From: Sinonovacula constricta
Taxonomy: Eukaryota; Mollusca; Bivalvia; Cardiida; Solecurtidae
Direction: 5' to 3'
Assembly (NCBI GenBank): GCA_007844125.1
Contig: CM017558.1
Coordinates: forward strand, 42,470,293 to 42,534,292
DNA length: 64,000 nucleotides
Shown: positions 1 through 12,476 of the stretch, piece by piece
Layout of the letters: each line of letters begins with the position of its first letter
Position numbering within the stretch: position 1 is the first letter of the stretch
Made by a program: the position numbers and the translations under genes
The notes under the pieces: generated by a model
What the model was told of the DNA's origin: nothing
The model's database searches: none
What the model saw: only the letters and a program-made list of their open reading frames with translations

Positions 1-172
1 GAGGAGAGACGCCAAACTGCTCAGACCGGCAGCGAGTGTGCAAAGAACGTGCGGACTTGGCTATGCTGAAGCTGGATGCACAGGCGTCCCTGCAAGCACT
101 CTATGAACAACTCTTTGCGCATTGTAGAAAAGGGACGAAGAGCTGCTGTGAAAGAGCTAGGAAAGACGGATG
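1..172 (+). pseudogene. LINE remnant tail (left arm)
   Basis: The plus strand reads PNCSDRQRVCKERADLAM, then KLDAQASLQALYEQLFAHCR and a stop at about 172. It is the mirror of the 3' coding end of the LINE at 42488-43665. The upstream part lies beyond the window start. Confidence 0.55.
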
Positions 173-2249
173 AAAAAGCGTCGAGTTGGCTAAGGTGCAT
201 TCGTTCACAAGAAAGCTTGAAGCCATCCACCGAATGGTAGATGCACAATCCTAGATCAGCACTACCTTTGCATCGTCTCAAGGTTTAAAGGAATGAAACA
301 CTCGTAGACGGACGGTGCACAGCTGAAGACCTTATGGAGATGTGCAGCTTTATGGCTGTATGCTCATACTGCGGAAAACACAACTTAAGATTCATTGTCG
401 CTCAATGAAAAAGTTCATTACTATTTAAAAGGCTCAGTGGACCGCCATTTCTATGCATATATTTATGCTAAGCTAAGGCTAAAATATTTCTGGATAAAAT
501 ATAAACATACTTTTATACATTCAACAATTAAGCGGTGTATTTTGAGCAATATATTTTCAAAAACGCAAAACGTAAGAAATAAAATAATAGAACAATAAAC
601 AGAAACAAAAGTATACAAAACATTGGTTAATTATTATTAAATGCTAAGGTCACAGGTGAATACTGTTGAAATGAAATAATAGACATCAAAAACGGTTGAT
701 TCCATGAAAGCCTATATAAACGAAAATATCAACAATAAGAAAATATTACCAAGACCTATAAGAACTGCAACATACATTTAAAAATATGAAAAAGGCACGT
801 GACATTCACATACCAGGTCAGTTACAAAGTTACCACATATCTGTGACGAGACATAATACAAAATACAGCAAACCCAACATTTACTGCCTTTAAACAGTCA
901 GTTGGAGGAATACCCGTTCAACATAGCATTATTGAGGTAAGAGGTACTAATCAATGACAATGTGACCCTGTTGAATTACAATGAACCCTTTATATATTTA
1001 AAATAATTTTTTAGTTTTTAAATTAACACTTTTGATAACCTATCCTGAAACATGTAAATTATAACATATAACATGTAAATAATTAAGCATAAAAACAGAC
1101 AATAAAATATTCTAACTAAAATGGCGATGAAGTCCCACATATACTGTTCTCACAAGAACCCACATGAAAGTATTGTATTGTTGAGCCATATACATCGTTG
1201 CATACATCCCTCTGTCATACAAAAGCTAAGATAAATCAATCTTGCAACTTCAAGTAAAACGCACATGTATGTACACGATAGTCAGCGCATAGTTTACTTA
1301 CATTTCCATATGACATCTTTTATAAAAACATTCATCGTCATTTATATAATCGTATCGACCATTCTAAAGCTAAATACATGTTTTATTTTAAATAAGACCC
1401 TCTATACATGTTACCTTTTTCTTTCTTATATGTTTTATCTAAGTTTAGAAACACAACACAAAATTTTAGATTGAATAAAGTGGAAACAATGTTTATTTAT
1501 TATTGACAGAAAATGTATAAGCATGCCACAAATACTACATTCATACATCTCTTTAGTTTGTTAAAGTAACAAATAAATTTTATTATTTTATGTATAATTT
1601 GACTAAGACTAATTACTTGTAAGCAAATCTGTTTCTGATGGCTCTTAATTGTGTTGAAACTGCTTTTACTTTCGATGACATTGCATTTCAAAAATTGTGT
1701 AAAGATACTACTTAGTCAGGAACTGTTGGCTGTTAATCTATCTATTTTTAGTGTAAGTTAAATGCTTATGTTCAGTCTGTGGTAGGCAAAATTGTATTTT
1801 CACTCAGTGAATTTAAATTTGGCTTGCTATAATTATATAAAGGAACATATGAAAAGTTCATGTTTAGTTGACAGAGAAATTTAGAAGTAATCAGATACAG
1901 TGTTTTCATTTCAACCCGGTTTAAATTACCGGTAATCCCAGCTACTTATAGCTCGAAGAACCCGGAATTGCGGCGATGAGGAATCTGATTATGCGACAAA
2001 GTAGGGCAATACTTTACAATATAATCAGTCTGTTTTTTTAATTAGGCATAAAGAAGTCACGCTCGCTTAAAACGGCTTTTTGGCTTCTATGTTACACACT
2101 ACACCAACAAACCTCTGCCGAAATATTAAACATGGTTGCGAATATGTACAATAACCAATAAAATAGATGGTTGTTGGCAAAACATACAATTGCTTTGAAC
2201 TCATCAGTCAAATGATTGTCTCGAACAGTATCTGAAAATACGTAAATAT
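173..2249. other. Non-coding flank of left CARD gene
   Basis: AT-rich, mirrored at 40411-42480. Short ORFs on both strands persist in both arms only because the DNA is duplicated. No domains or splice-consistent exons were found. Confidence 0.55.
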
Positions 2250-2255
2250 TTTATT
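2250..2255 (-). promoter_or_regulatory. Polyadenylation signal AATAAA, left CARD gene
   Basis: TTTATT on the plus strand, just downstream of the left copy's stop codon (2273-2275, minus strand). It mirrors the right-arm site. Confidence 0.45.
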
Positions 2256-2272
2256 GCTTGTTTTCTGGTAAT

Positions 2273-3444
2273 CTAACGACTGATTAGATATTCTGGATTT
2301 TGAGGCATACCAAAAGATTGAGGATAGTTGAAACGTGGGCTGTATGTATTGTGAGTACTTGTGGGAGGTATAAATTGATGATTTCTGAGTCCTGGATTCT
2401 GACCAGAGCATGGAGTACTGTTACCGTAAGTATTTGAGAATTGTATATTTCCATGCATATTGCTGTTTTGTGGATCTTGACGCGAGAATGGAGTACTGTT
2501 ACCGTAAGGATTCGAGAATTGCCTAATCCCGGGCATATAGATTTGTGGTACAAACTGTTGATTATGATATTCTTGACCGGTATATCTGAAACCGTTATTA
2601 CTGAAGAACGGAATCTGTGTATTACCTTGCGGTGTAATCTGATCGACTCTAATGTGTGGATCGTGCTGGATATTTGGAAACCTGTTTCCATGGAAATAAG
2701 AACTTTGTGTGTTTGTGTGTGGTACAAACTGTTGATTATGATATTCTTGACCGGTATATCTGAAACCGTTGTTACTGAAGGACGGAATCTGTGTATTACC
2801 TTGCGGTGTTATCTGATCGACTCTAATGTGTGGATCGTGCTGGATATTTGGAAACCAGTTTCCATGGAAATAAGGACTCTGTGTGTTTGTGTGCGGTGCA
2901 AACAGATGGCATCCGTATTGCTGTTCTGGACCACGCACAAGAGGCAACTGAGCTTGACTCTGACATTGACTTGTGTGTCCGCACATGCGAGGTCCTTCTA
3001 TTTTTACGTAATTCTGCTTCTTGGTTTCTTTTAGATTTGCTTCTAATTGGTCTATTTTATGCACTAGCTGCTCTATTAATAAATTGTTCATTGACAGACT
3101 TTGGGCATTTTGAGCATCCGAAAGAGGATCTGTGCCTGTACACCTGTTCAAATGTTTGTCATCCAGTGGTGTTAACTTATGTGCAGTTTCAACTTGTCTT
3201 GCACCTTCAGCAGACATAGGGCTTGGTTGATTTTGAAAATTGCCGTCTGTTTGGAAGACATCCCTTCTCTCTGCAGCAAGATTAATGTTTTGATCTTCAT
3301 ATGTTGTGGTGGGTATCGCTGCTTGCACGGTTTCGGAAGTATTTTTACAGTTACCAGTTGTAGCAGGATCACCATTTTCATTTTTATTGTCAAGTTGCTC
3401 CGATGAACATAGAGGAAGACAGTTATCTTCAGGTTGAAAGTCGC
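2273..3444 (-). CDS. Terminal exon with intact N/Q/P-rich tail, left copy
   Basis: 1172 nt, open from the acceptor to the TAG at 2273-2275. After an Asn/Thr-rich segment and a predicted coiled coil (LLIEQLVHKIDQLEANLKET), the tail is rich in Asn, Gln, Pro, Phe and Tyr and nearly free of Lys and Asp/Glu in places. It includes two 58-residue repeats built on TNTQSxYFHGNxFPNIQHDP, then FSNPYGNSTPFS and FSNTYGNSTPCS units, ending EYLISR. Its composition resembles prion-like, self-assembling domains (inference). Confidence 0.75.
2549..2896 (-). repeat. 174-bp (58-residue) in-frame tandem repeat
   Basis: The string TACAAACTGTTGATTATGAT occurs at 2549 and again at 2723, exactly 174 bp apart, and the flanking sequence repeats almost perfectly. 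Two in-frame copies lie in the tail of the left CARD gene. The mirrored copies in the right arm lie at about 39764-40112, where the second contains the frameshift. Confidence 0.85.
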
Positions 3445-4868
3445 CTTCAAATGTAAACATGCATTAAATTATTTTATATAATCCTCAACTGGTATAACAA
3501 TGATTCTAATTCTTAACGAAGCACATGATTCGTGTATGTCAGGCCACAAAAAAAGTCTCAGCTAAAACAGTGATTTATATTAAATAGTGAAACAATGACA
3601 CAATACCTAAAGACGGTAACATGTCACACATGAAGGACGAAGATAAATTACAACATAACGATTTAAGCAATAATTGAAACATATCATTGTTTACCTGGAC
3701 TATCTTGTGAACACACCTCTTCCACAGTTCTTGCATTTGAATCTGGGAAAATTAATGGCAGGTATTCCGAAGAACTGGCCAAATTACACCTTTCTGAAAT
3801 GTAACGAAAATAAAGGTGGTTTCTTTTTTAGTTCGTTTTGAAAATCATCGCAGTGTCGCAATAATGCTCCTTTAGCATTGTCCAGTTTTTATTAATGACA
3901 GTCGACAAGCAATCGTTTGGGCAGAAACCGTTGCACAGCAGGTCAGCAAGAAGACCTCCCCACATGCAAGTGAAAAGAAAAAGGCGTTACCAATCGGCAA
4001 AAATTACTATTCGACAAGTGGCGTCCTTTCTTTTTCCAAAGGAAAAATAAGTTGTTAACATGTTAAATTGATACTTAATGCTAATTTAGAAAGGACACTT
4101 ATGCAATCAGTTATACGGGAACTTGTGTCTTGAGATGTACGTAGGAACACTATTTGACTTCTGGTCTTAAAGGTAATTTCTGCCAGTTGGTTCTTCTGAC
4201 AAAAAAAGAAAATGGCGAGAACACCACATTAATGGTTGCTTAGGTAACGAAACAGATTTAACAGTTGTCCTAACATGTGTAGACTACCTCAACCTACACC
4301 ATTACCCGAGCATGCGCATCTTCACACTTTGGATATTGAGCAAAATAGTATTTTTTTTGTAGGTACGGAATATATCAAAGCTGAATTCTGCAGATTACTT
4401 ACTTTTAATAATTTAATTAATTACCAATAACTTACCTTTATCAAAATTAATAAGAATGTAAGCTATAATAAGCAACTTTACAAAATATCATAGATTATTT
4501 AAATACCCAATTACCTTCCTGAAGGAGATGTATTAACTTCTCAATGTTATTCAGTTTTCCATTTGTACTTTCATTTGCCTCTTGAATTAATTTGCGAAAA
4601 CCTCGAAAACTAGTGCTATCTACGCTGTCTTCCTTTTGATCTTCAAACGTCCTTTTTTCATTATCCTGTGTTGAATCAGAACCCGACGGTCCTACGGTGC
4701 TTGCTTCTGTTGCATTTTCTGTAGAAACGAAAATATCAGATAAAATAACTTAATTATATTTATTAATATGTAAGGTCCTGATTTAAAAAAACAGCATACC
4801 CGAGCAAAGGGTACAAGAAAGACAATTGGTTTTGCGATTATTTTTGACTTTTGGCAGTTTCTTTTGTA

Positions 4869-5122
4869 GGTAGGGTAGGGGTGTGGTAGGGTTTATGGGG
4901 TAGGGGGTAGGGGGTAGGGATAGGGAAGCTGGTAGGGTAGGGGAGGGTAGGGTAGGGGGTCGGGGTGTGGTAGCGTTTAGGGGGTAGGGTTGGGGTGTTG
5001 GTAGGGAAGGGGAGGATAGGGGGTAGGGGTGTGGTAGGGTTTAGGGGGTAGGGTTGCGGGTAGGGCGTAGGGGTGTTGGTAGGGTAGGGGAGGGTAGGGG
5101 GTAGGGGTGTGGTAGGGGTGTG
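4869..5122 (+). repeat. G-rich GGTAGGG minisatellite (left arm)
   Basis: About 250 bp of tandem GGTAGGGG, GTGTGGTAGGGTTTAGGGG and GTAGGGTTGGGGTGTTG variants with higher-order units of about 65 bp. It is strongly G-rich on one strand and prone to G-quadruplex formation. It lies in an intron of the left CARD gene and is mirrored at 37590-37827. Confidence 0.85.
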
Positions 5123-5522
5123 TTAATATGTATACCGGGACAACAAACTGAAGGCCAGTTGTTATAATTGTCATGCTGAGCTATGCTGTATATCTACATT
5201 GGATTAATATAATGTTACTTACAATACTTACAATAAAATAGACCAATCCATATTTTATATCAATGAAAATATGTATCCCATATTCATACACATATATTAA
5301 AGTGGTTTCTTTAACAAAATCTTGTGAAGTGATGTGCTTTGACATCATGTATGTCTGCATGTTTTCCAAGCATAACATTTCTCTTTTATTTGCCCATTAC
5401 TATAAAGACAATCATTACTTAATGAATAAAATAGCATTTGTTTTATTTTTCTTGAGGTGCATCAAGAAACTGAGCCAGGTGAAGGTACCAGTACATATAG
5501 CCTGCCTGCCAGAGAGGCGTCT

Positions 5523-6005
5523 GTGACTTTGTCAGATATTTCAATTTTGGTACAAAGCTGTGTTGTAAAAGGTTACCATCACTTCAAAATTAAACCTCCC
5601 AGAACTGATCTTCCAACTAGATTACTGTAGATGGCAAAAATAATAACATTCATGATGAAAGTGCAAGTCTTGTCTGGATCCCAGAACTATCCACATTTCA
5701 TCCTAGTTTACACACCTTGTTAACAGATGAACAACGTAATTTCTTTGGTCAGATATTGCAGGTCTCCCATTTGGCCATGTTCCAAGAGAACTAGTATTTT
5801 GTTTTAGGAAGGTGTTAGATAAAGGGGGAATAGTATATGCTGAAGTCTGTGGTAACCCAGTATTAAGTTCATACCCCTGGCCAGACCAACATGATATTGG
5901 TGGTGGGGTTCATCTGCGTTGTAAATACTTTATCAAGCCAGTAGCAAAGTATTTTGATAAACACTTGCACAAGTTAACAAGTTAACAAGACAGTTTCAGA
6001 AATAG
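5523..6005 (+). pseudogene. Broken ORF with HVPREL...YAEVCGNPV block (left arm)
   Basis: Successive frames read VTLSDISILVQSCVVKGYHH, then LVWIPELSTFHPSLHTLLTD, EQRNFFGQ, LPFGHVPRELVFCFRKVLDK, GGIVYAEVCGNPVLSSYPWP and DIGGGVHLRCKYFIKPVAKY, ending FQK and a stop. Several frameshifts break it. The family is not identified. It is intronless and lies antisense inside a CARD-gene intron, which suggests a transposon-borne or retrocopied gene fragment. Confidence 0.5.
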
Positions 6006-6613
6006 AACCATGTTCAACTATTTTAATTGAATGTTTGTAAGAGACTTTACATATGGTTAGGATACCATTTGTCCTGTTGTACCTTTATAGAATGTTGCAA
6101 ATATAATGATTGTAGCAGTAAAAGTGTTAAAAACAACTGATACATCTTTCATTATTTTTTTTAAATATTTTTATAGATTGCACTTGTAATAATGATGTTA
6201 AATTCTTAGTCTACAATTTGTGGGGAAAAAAGCACCTATTGGCGGGGGATAAACAGTCATTGGCAGGTTCTTCCTCTATTTGTAGCTACTCATTGCGTTG
6301 TTTTTGAAATGTTTTGTAGAAGTACCTCCTTAATTCTTCTATACGTGAATTACTTAACATTTTTCATTTTTTTTGCATCATTGTTTTCTGGATTTACCTT
6401 GAAATCCTTCAAAATTATGTGTTTTATGTTGTTTTTGTTTTTCAAGCCAAGTTTCAAATTGTTTATTGGCATTAAATTTCGTGATCATATTTTGCATTGA
6501 ATGACATACAAGGAAAATGATGTCTCTGTTTCAAAAATTAAAAAATAATAGCAGGTTCAATTTATTGATAAGGTAGCAGAAATTTATTTTGAAAATTAGT
6601 TTGTAAAACGGTA

Positions 6614-7064
6614 AAGGTGGTATCCAACAATTTGCATATATTAAATACGCACTCAAATATCTGACCGATGCTTTTGGGAATATGGGCATACTTTTTGCAT
6701 AAACCCATACTCTAGTCATTATAAAGACAATTTTGAACTCTTACTCTTTTAAAGAATGTAGTAATTGAGAAAAAATGTGATAGTGGTATAGATACCGAGG
6801 TCAGAGAAAATTGTCCGGATGACTAAATAAAATAAGTGGTCGCGTGGTTTTTCTAAGTTTAAAAATAGCTATCTATGCAGCATGGCTCAGATAGGAAACA
6901 CAAGTTTGCAATGATGAGTGGGGATTTATCCTTGACTGTTCACACAGATCTCACAGATCTTTGGCATCAATGAAGAGCATTTTGCAAGACCTTTTCAGGC
7001 GCCAATGACTTATTTGGGTAATTTGAGCAAAAAAACAAACAAACAAACTGTCGGATACCACCTT
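6614..7064. mobile_element. MITE with AAGGTGGTATCC terminal inverted repeats (left arm)
   Basis: AAGGTGGTATCC at 6614-6625 and its reverse complement at 7053-7064 bound a 451-bp non-coding segment flanked by TA on both sides. A TA target duplication and short inverted repeats suggest a Tc1/mariner-mobilised miniature element. It is mirrored at 35665-36117. Confidence 0.65.
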
Positions 7065-9682
7065 TAATACTTTTTTAAAATCAGAAAATATTTACTCTCT
7101 ACTAAATTTTACTTCATAATATCATGCCCTCATAGATATTAATCGCCATAAATTTGTAGGGTGTATACTTCAGAGGAATAAGTTTTTATTATGAGCTACA
7201 ACTATTGGCAGATAGATTAGACCTTGACCAGACTGTTGTCTAATTTGAGTCAGCACTGTCTGCTTGGTAAAAAACGTCAAAGACCCAGAGGGAATGTGAT
7301 AAGAAAGCCATTAAATCCATAGATGCACACAGGTTTGTAACTTGACCAAAGTTATAAAACTCATTTGTCTTTCACAATTAATAGCATGACCTAACTAGTC
7401 TTTCAAAATATGAAGCTTATCCATATTATCGATTCTGCTTATTTTGCAAAATTATTGTCATAAACTAATGATATTATTTGACAATCATTTTGTTTTTTTG
7501 TAACTTACGTTTTTTTTTTATTTATATGCCTACATCTTAGGGTCAGTAAAGCTGTATGCAGAAATCTGTTTTGGGTGTTTTGTTAGGCCACCTTTAAAAA
7601 TTAAATGCTTACTGTGGTTTGTCTTTCGTGTACTACCCATTGCTGTGCGCTTAAGTAGAATAGTGACAGGTCATTTGACAATTAAACATAAGTTTGAGAA
7701 AGTCACCCACTTCCGTTGTGTACTGCAGCGGGTGGAATATGCCGACATATAGACATGTTCCGGAACACATGCTTTTGTTTCGGAACTACTGCTTTTACTA
7801 CAGGTAGAAAACATAGATTTAAACGGCGAAGATGGAAACTCCTCCCAAATGTTTAATATGCGTAATTAAGAGAATACATTAGTGCTTTCAAGCACATAAA
7901 GTTTTATTCAATCACCGAAAACAACAATGAATAAATAGCGATTGTTTCGTTAGTATTTCGGAACTGCTGCCTTAACTTTAGTATAGATATATTTAATAGG
8001 CTGTCTATACAACCATAATAAGCATATACACTAAAATTACGTAGATAAATTCTATATCCAATTACCTTCCGGAAGATCTTTTTTCTCTAAGAAATTCAGT
8101 TGTCCTTGGTGACTTTGAGTTGCCTTCTTAGCGACTTGGAGAATACCGTGAACGTCACTGTTGTCTATGTTGTTTTCCATTTGATGTTCACATGATTGTT
8201 TATGCAGCCTCATAACTACAGTGTCATCGTAGTTATCAGATTGGTTGGAACCTCTTTTACTGTATTCATTAAATTACAGACCCCAGCGAAATCCCGCGAG
8301 TCGTGTATCTTGTCATCTTGTAAATTAAGTTTGTCATGTGTTCGTGTTGAGTCAGATACCGAGTGTTGTACGATGCTTGCTTCATCTGCATCTTATGAAG
8401 AAAAAATAAATGATCAGATTAAAAAACATGCATGTGAAATGCACCTTGTTACTAATCTTTTGGCAGAATTGAAAAAAATGTATTAAAATATTACCGTTTT
8501 GTCATAGTTATTTCGCAAATGTCCTTAAATCAAAGCTAGGTCTGTCTTTGTCCAATGTAAACAAAGATTATGGCTGACATTGGTCCGATGTAAACAAAGA
8601 TTATGGCTGCCATAGGTTACTTGAATTCGTTCAAAACGCTAGCCTTATACCAACACGAATGTGCAGAAAATCCTGATTTAAATTAATTTTATCAATAAAT
8701 TAAATACCATTTTGAGAAACCAATTGCGTTGTGCCAGGATATCTTGGTGGGAGTTTGGACCTCTCTTGGTGCCTCCTATTTACTGTCGTTCTGTCGCTGC
8801 TATTTATGTCTTCGATTGCATACTGACGGGGAGGTAATTTTGGAGGAGTAATGTCTTTCTCTTGGGTTGCACTTTGCTTGGTTGAGGCTTTTAACCCCCC
8901 TCCAGGCATTGGAGTATACGAATTTCTAGGACGTTTTGTCGCTACCTGTTTGACTTCAGTCGTATCTGTAAAGTAAATTGAATTTCTCAAATCTCTAGTT
9001 ACAATTATATTTCCCATCAATTTCTTTCAATGTTACAATATAATTAATGATGAAATTAAAACAAGTTCAGCGTTGAAACTCTTTGGACATAGAAAGGAAT
9101 AATTAAAAAAGAGATATATTTGTTACCTGTAACCTTTTCGGAATCATGAGAATTTCCGATGCAATGTCGAGACATGACTTTGAAAGGTAGGGTATCACAT
9201 TAGAGTACATTTTGATTTTCTAACAGGAATATTAAACATGATACATAAAAAAACTATTGTTTTCATTGTCATCCTGCAAAGTCAAATATTTTTATAACGA
9301 AATCAGGGGCCTTTGGGTAGTGAATTTCGTAAAATGAAGTGAACATCCATGAACAGTATATTACATTATTTATTTTTATCTTGCTTTTGCATTCTATCAA
9401 GAATTATTTATTTAACTAAGCTGTTTAAGGAAGTTTTTGTAAGATATTGTCAGAAAAGGAGAGGAGGCAATTCAAATTGATATTGACCTCGCTTTTTAGG
9501 TTTTACAAATCGCGTGTACATAGCACACGTCATCATTAGAAAATGCTATCAAAATAAGCATAGTACTCGCCCTAAATTGAAATATTTACCTTTGCAATGT
9601 GACGTTATTTTTTGTATGACAGACAAATCAACAGATGAGATATTTGTTCAATATCATTTCATTTAAATCTACTAAAGCCTAC

Positions 9683-10054
9683 CAGTTTCATAATTCTCCG
9701 GCAGCTCTTTTTTATGCGATGTCTTTAGTGGCATTGCCTCTTCTAGGCTATCAGCAAACTCTGCCATGCCACATGAACGCAATGTTCTAATGAATCTGCT
9801 GTCCCAATCTTCTATTCTATTCGGCACTAAATCTAGAAGGAGAAGGGCAGCATGGGTTTCCCCCCTTTGCTTATTCATCGCTAACACCCGCTCCTTGTCG
9901 GTAACAGTTATCACTTCTTCTTCTTCCAGCTTGTCTAGGATGTCCGTGATGCACATGTTCTGGGCGATGTCGGTGCGCGCAGTTTCATCAACCTTCTGGG
10001 ATACTTTTGTCACTTTCTGTTTTTGAATTGAGAGTGCATGCAGATGGTGGTTTT
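9683..10054 (-). CDS. Exon: CARD2, left copy
   Basis: 372 nt against 375 nt. Three single-base differences (CTCTCAATT versus CTCGTCAATT, CAGAAGG versus CAGAAAGG, CACCGAC versus CACCGGAC) shift and then restore frame. The stretch between HHLHAL and DIAQNMC is SIQKQKV... on the left and VNSKTES... on the right. The rest of the CARD is almost unchanged. The acceptor is TTGCCAG rather than TTGCAG. Confidence 0.65.
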
Positions 10055-10423
10055 CTGGCAAAACATAAATAGATACAAGTAATTGTTCACGGATTGCTGT
10101 TAGTTTCTATCTGCCTTTTATGATCATTAACAGGTCAAGATACTTTAGATATAGAACTCAGAATATAAAACTTACTCTGTCCAAAGGTATCAACATGTAC
10201 TGACAAATAGTGATAAACAGTGGGACAAGTCATTACTTCGAGAAAGCCCACCAGTCCTCATTTGATCGATCAGTTTGTCAAAAGGACGACTTGGATAATA
10301 AAATCCGTTTTAAGAGCTCTTAAAATCACACTTTCTGTCTTAGAAACAATGTAAAAATACCATATTATTCTTCTGATACTACTAATACTCTAACATCAAT
10401 GATATTTTAGATCACATGTATAC

Positions 10424-10543
10424 CTGCTTGGAGTAAGGCGTCTGAAAAGGCCGTCCATTTTCCTGGAGTATACTTCTGTGGATTAAACCAATTAGCGTCT
10501 ACAGATTTTCTTGGACACTCGATTGACCGTATAATGCCACTAT
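10424..10543 (-). CDS. Exon: CARD1 core, left copy
   Basis: 120 nt against 123 nt in the right arm. Two changes (GTAGACGCTAA versus GTAGAGCGACTAA, and AAGTATACT versus AAGTAATACT) remove three bases in total. Reading frame is restored at TPGKWTAFSDALLQA, but the intervening helix reads DANWFNPQKY where the right copy has ERLIGLIHRSN. The right version fits a CARD helix better, so the left is probably the derived one. Confidence 0.65.
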
Positions 10544-12376
10544 CTAAAGAATAAGGTAAACAAAGAGCAAATAAGCACTAACATTAGCTTGTTATAAGTA
10601 AAATATCACAGCTAATTCATTGTGTACAATTGACGATGTCCTTCATAAACAATTAATTAATGTCATTAGGCGATCATAAAAAGCTTATAAATTTTTTTTC
10701 GAACTATTTTTAGCAACTAGTTAATCTACATAGAATAATGTTAATCTATCCATGCTCGAAGATGTCATATAGTACCATGGTTTGCCATATTGTGATGTCA
10801 TATCTGAACTACTTGATCCTAACAAATGTTCTGGCGTGAATTGTGTCCAGTTAAATCAAACTATTTCATTGAGCCTACCTATAAAGTCAAGAAACTGAAC
10901 AACTTCTAATGGGTCAATCCTCTTCTTGATTAGTGGCTTGAACACTTCAACCATGTACTCGATGATTCTGTCTCGGTGGTTGTCAGTGCAGTTCGAGTCA
11001 CAAAAACCCGTGTGTAAAGGAAGAAAATGGACTGGGCATAAATGGCAGGGGCTTCTCTCTGTACGCTAAAAATAATCATTTGAATCTGCTTTAAATCTAT
11101 CTAGAATGGAAAAAAGATTCTTCTTTTTATTCTTCATGGACAATGTGTCATGTAAATTGCAACTTATTAAACATTTTTCTTTTTTAAGTAGATCTAATAT
11201 TATTTCAATAAAATTTTATAAATGAAACAAAAGGCACTTAAAGATTGGCTTGTGCATTCTGTAGATGTTTCACGAAATAAACCGTAACAACTATTAGAAT
11301 CAGGGGGAATTAAGCTTTTGGCATTTAATAATAGCCATTCTCTTCTTGGTCTAGTTTGCCTTGGGATTCATCTGGACCATTACACGACTTCAATATAAAA
11401 TCACGTTTGTATTCTATAAACAATATATACATATTGCGATCAACCAGTATTGCTAGTTACACCATGGACAATATGTAAAACGTTAAATTGATTTTGTAAC
11501 ATTGCACTCCACCTATATTGTATGGAGCAAGTCTTGCGCTCTTATATTTAAAATCGGAACATCTAGATAATTCCGTCTTCTGGGCGATCATACCTTGGTG
11601 GTATCTGGTGAAGAATATACAATTTGCAATTTCTTGCTCGTTGTTTACCGCATTAATTTCTATGTTCCGTTAGATATACAATGGTATTGCCAAGACAAAA
11701 CATTTATCTTGCTACCAGTCGCTAGGTCTTAGACATTTACATTTGTTTAATCAATGTGCTTCTTCAATTTAACCATTTGACTGTCTCGATTTCTCAAAAT
11801 GGCTTGAATGTGGTCTTCGTTTTCTCCATATTATGATATTTTGCGTGACGACACGTAAAAAGGTCTGCATAAACATGTGATTTATTTCCTATATAAATAT
11901 ATAAAAAGGTGGATAGTTGTACTCATATTCAGACATTTGGTGTTGTTTGAGTAGCTTCTCTGTTGGAAATAATGAAGGATGTCATGATCTGATGAAATCA
12001 ATATTTTAATATTTGCATGTTTGTAGCATAATAATTTATTTAAAATAAATAATTATATCTTAATACCTAGACCTGCCCAGAAATCACCATGTACAATCTA
12101 GAATTACACAAATTGTTTAACACTTTCGTCGTCTCATTTTTGTATTGGTCATTAACATAGATGAATACAACAGCAGTTCGTAACTGTAGGTATTTACATT
12201 TTTTTTCATTATTCGCTTAATTTAGTCAATTTTGTTCTTGAAGTTGAACGTTTGGATTTTGTGAATTTGTGCCAAACAAGATACTAAATTGTGAGAAATA
12301 TCAGCTGTAAATTAGTAGGTATTTTTAAACTTTTACGAGCTCAAGACTGTCAGAATTGCTTGTAAATTTGATAAAA

Positions 12377-12476
12377 NNNNNNNNNNNNNNNNNNNNNNNN
12401 NNNNNNNNNNNNNNNNNNNNNNNNNNNNNNNNNNNNNNNNNNNNNNNNNNNNNNNNNNNNNNNNNNNNNNNNNNNN
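12377..12476. other. Assembly gap (100 N)
   Basis: Exactly 100 N, the usual placeholder for a gap of unknown length. It sits at the point where the left arm stops matching the right arm. The order and orientation of the left arm relative to the rest therefore rest on a scaffold join. Sequence equivalent to the right-hand 5' exons at 29328-29969 could be missing here. Confidence 0.98.

Larger units (their letters stand above)
2273..11065 (-). pseudogene. Tandem-CARD protein, left copy (frameshifted in exon 5)
   Basis: Minus-strand exons in transcript order: 11065-10879, 10543-10424, 10054-9683, 8965-8708, 8391-8066, 4718-4515, 3793-3695, 3444-2273. The splice sites match the right copy. Exons total 2738 nt. 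The CARD-core exons are each 3 nt shorter than on the right, so frame is kept. The fifth exon has an uncompensated 1-nt deletion near 8273 (AATTTAATG where the right arm reads AATTCCAATG), giving a stop at 8216-8218. The terminal exon here is intact to the end. As assembled, this copy would encode CARDs plus linker without the N/Q-rich tail. It may be a decaying duplicate, a truncated but functional form, or an assembly or sequencing error. Confidence 0.75.
1..12376 (+). repeat. Left arm of giant inverted repeat
   Basis: The reverse complement of this segment reappears at 30301-42661. Matched coordinates sum to about 42661 at the outer end and rise to about 42721 in the middle, which shows small indels. 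Coding exons, introns, a G-rich minisatellite, a MITE and a pseudogene are all shared in order, so this is a segmental inverted duplication and not a transposon terminal repeat. Identity is high by eye but was not computed. The outer end is cut by the window edge and the inner end runs into a 100-N gap, so neither true boundary is seen. Confidence 0.97.

Noticed and set aside
2441..3219. Long plus-strand ORFs opposite the CARD-gene tail (197 and 129 codons)
   Set aside because: Antisense shadows of the terminal exon. They persist because that exon is repetitive and stop-poor.
4977..5174. 65-codon Pro/Tyr/Thr-rich ORF in both arms
   Set aside because: It is the translation of the C-rich strand of the G-rich minisatellite, not a gene.
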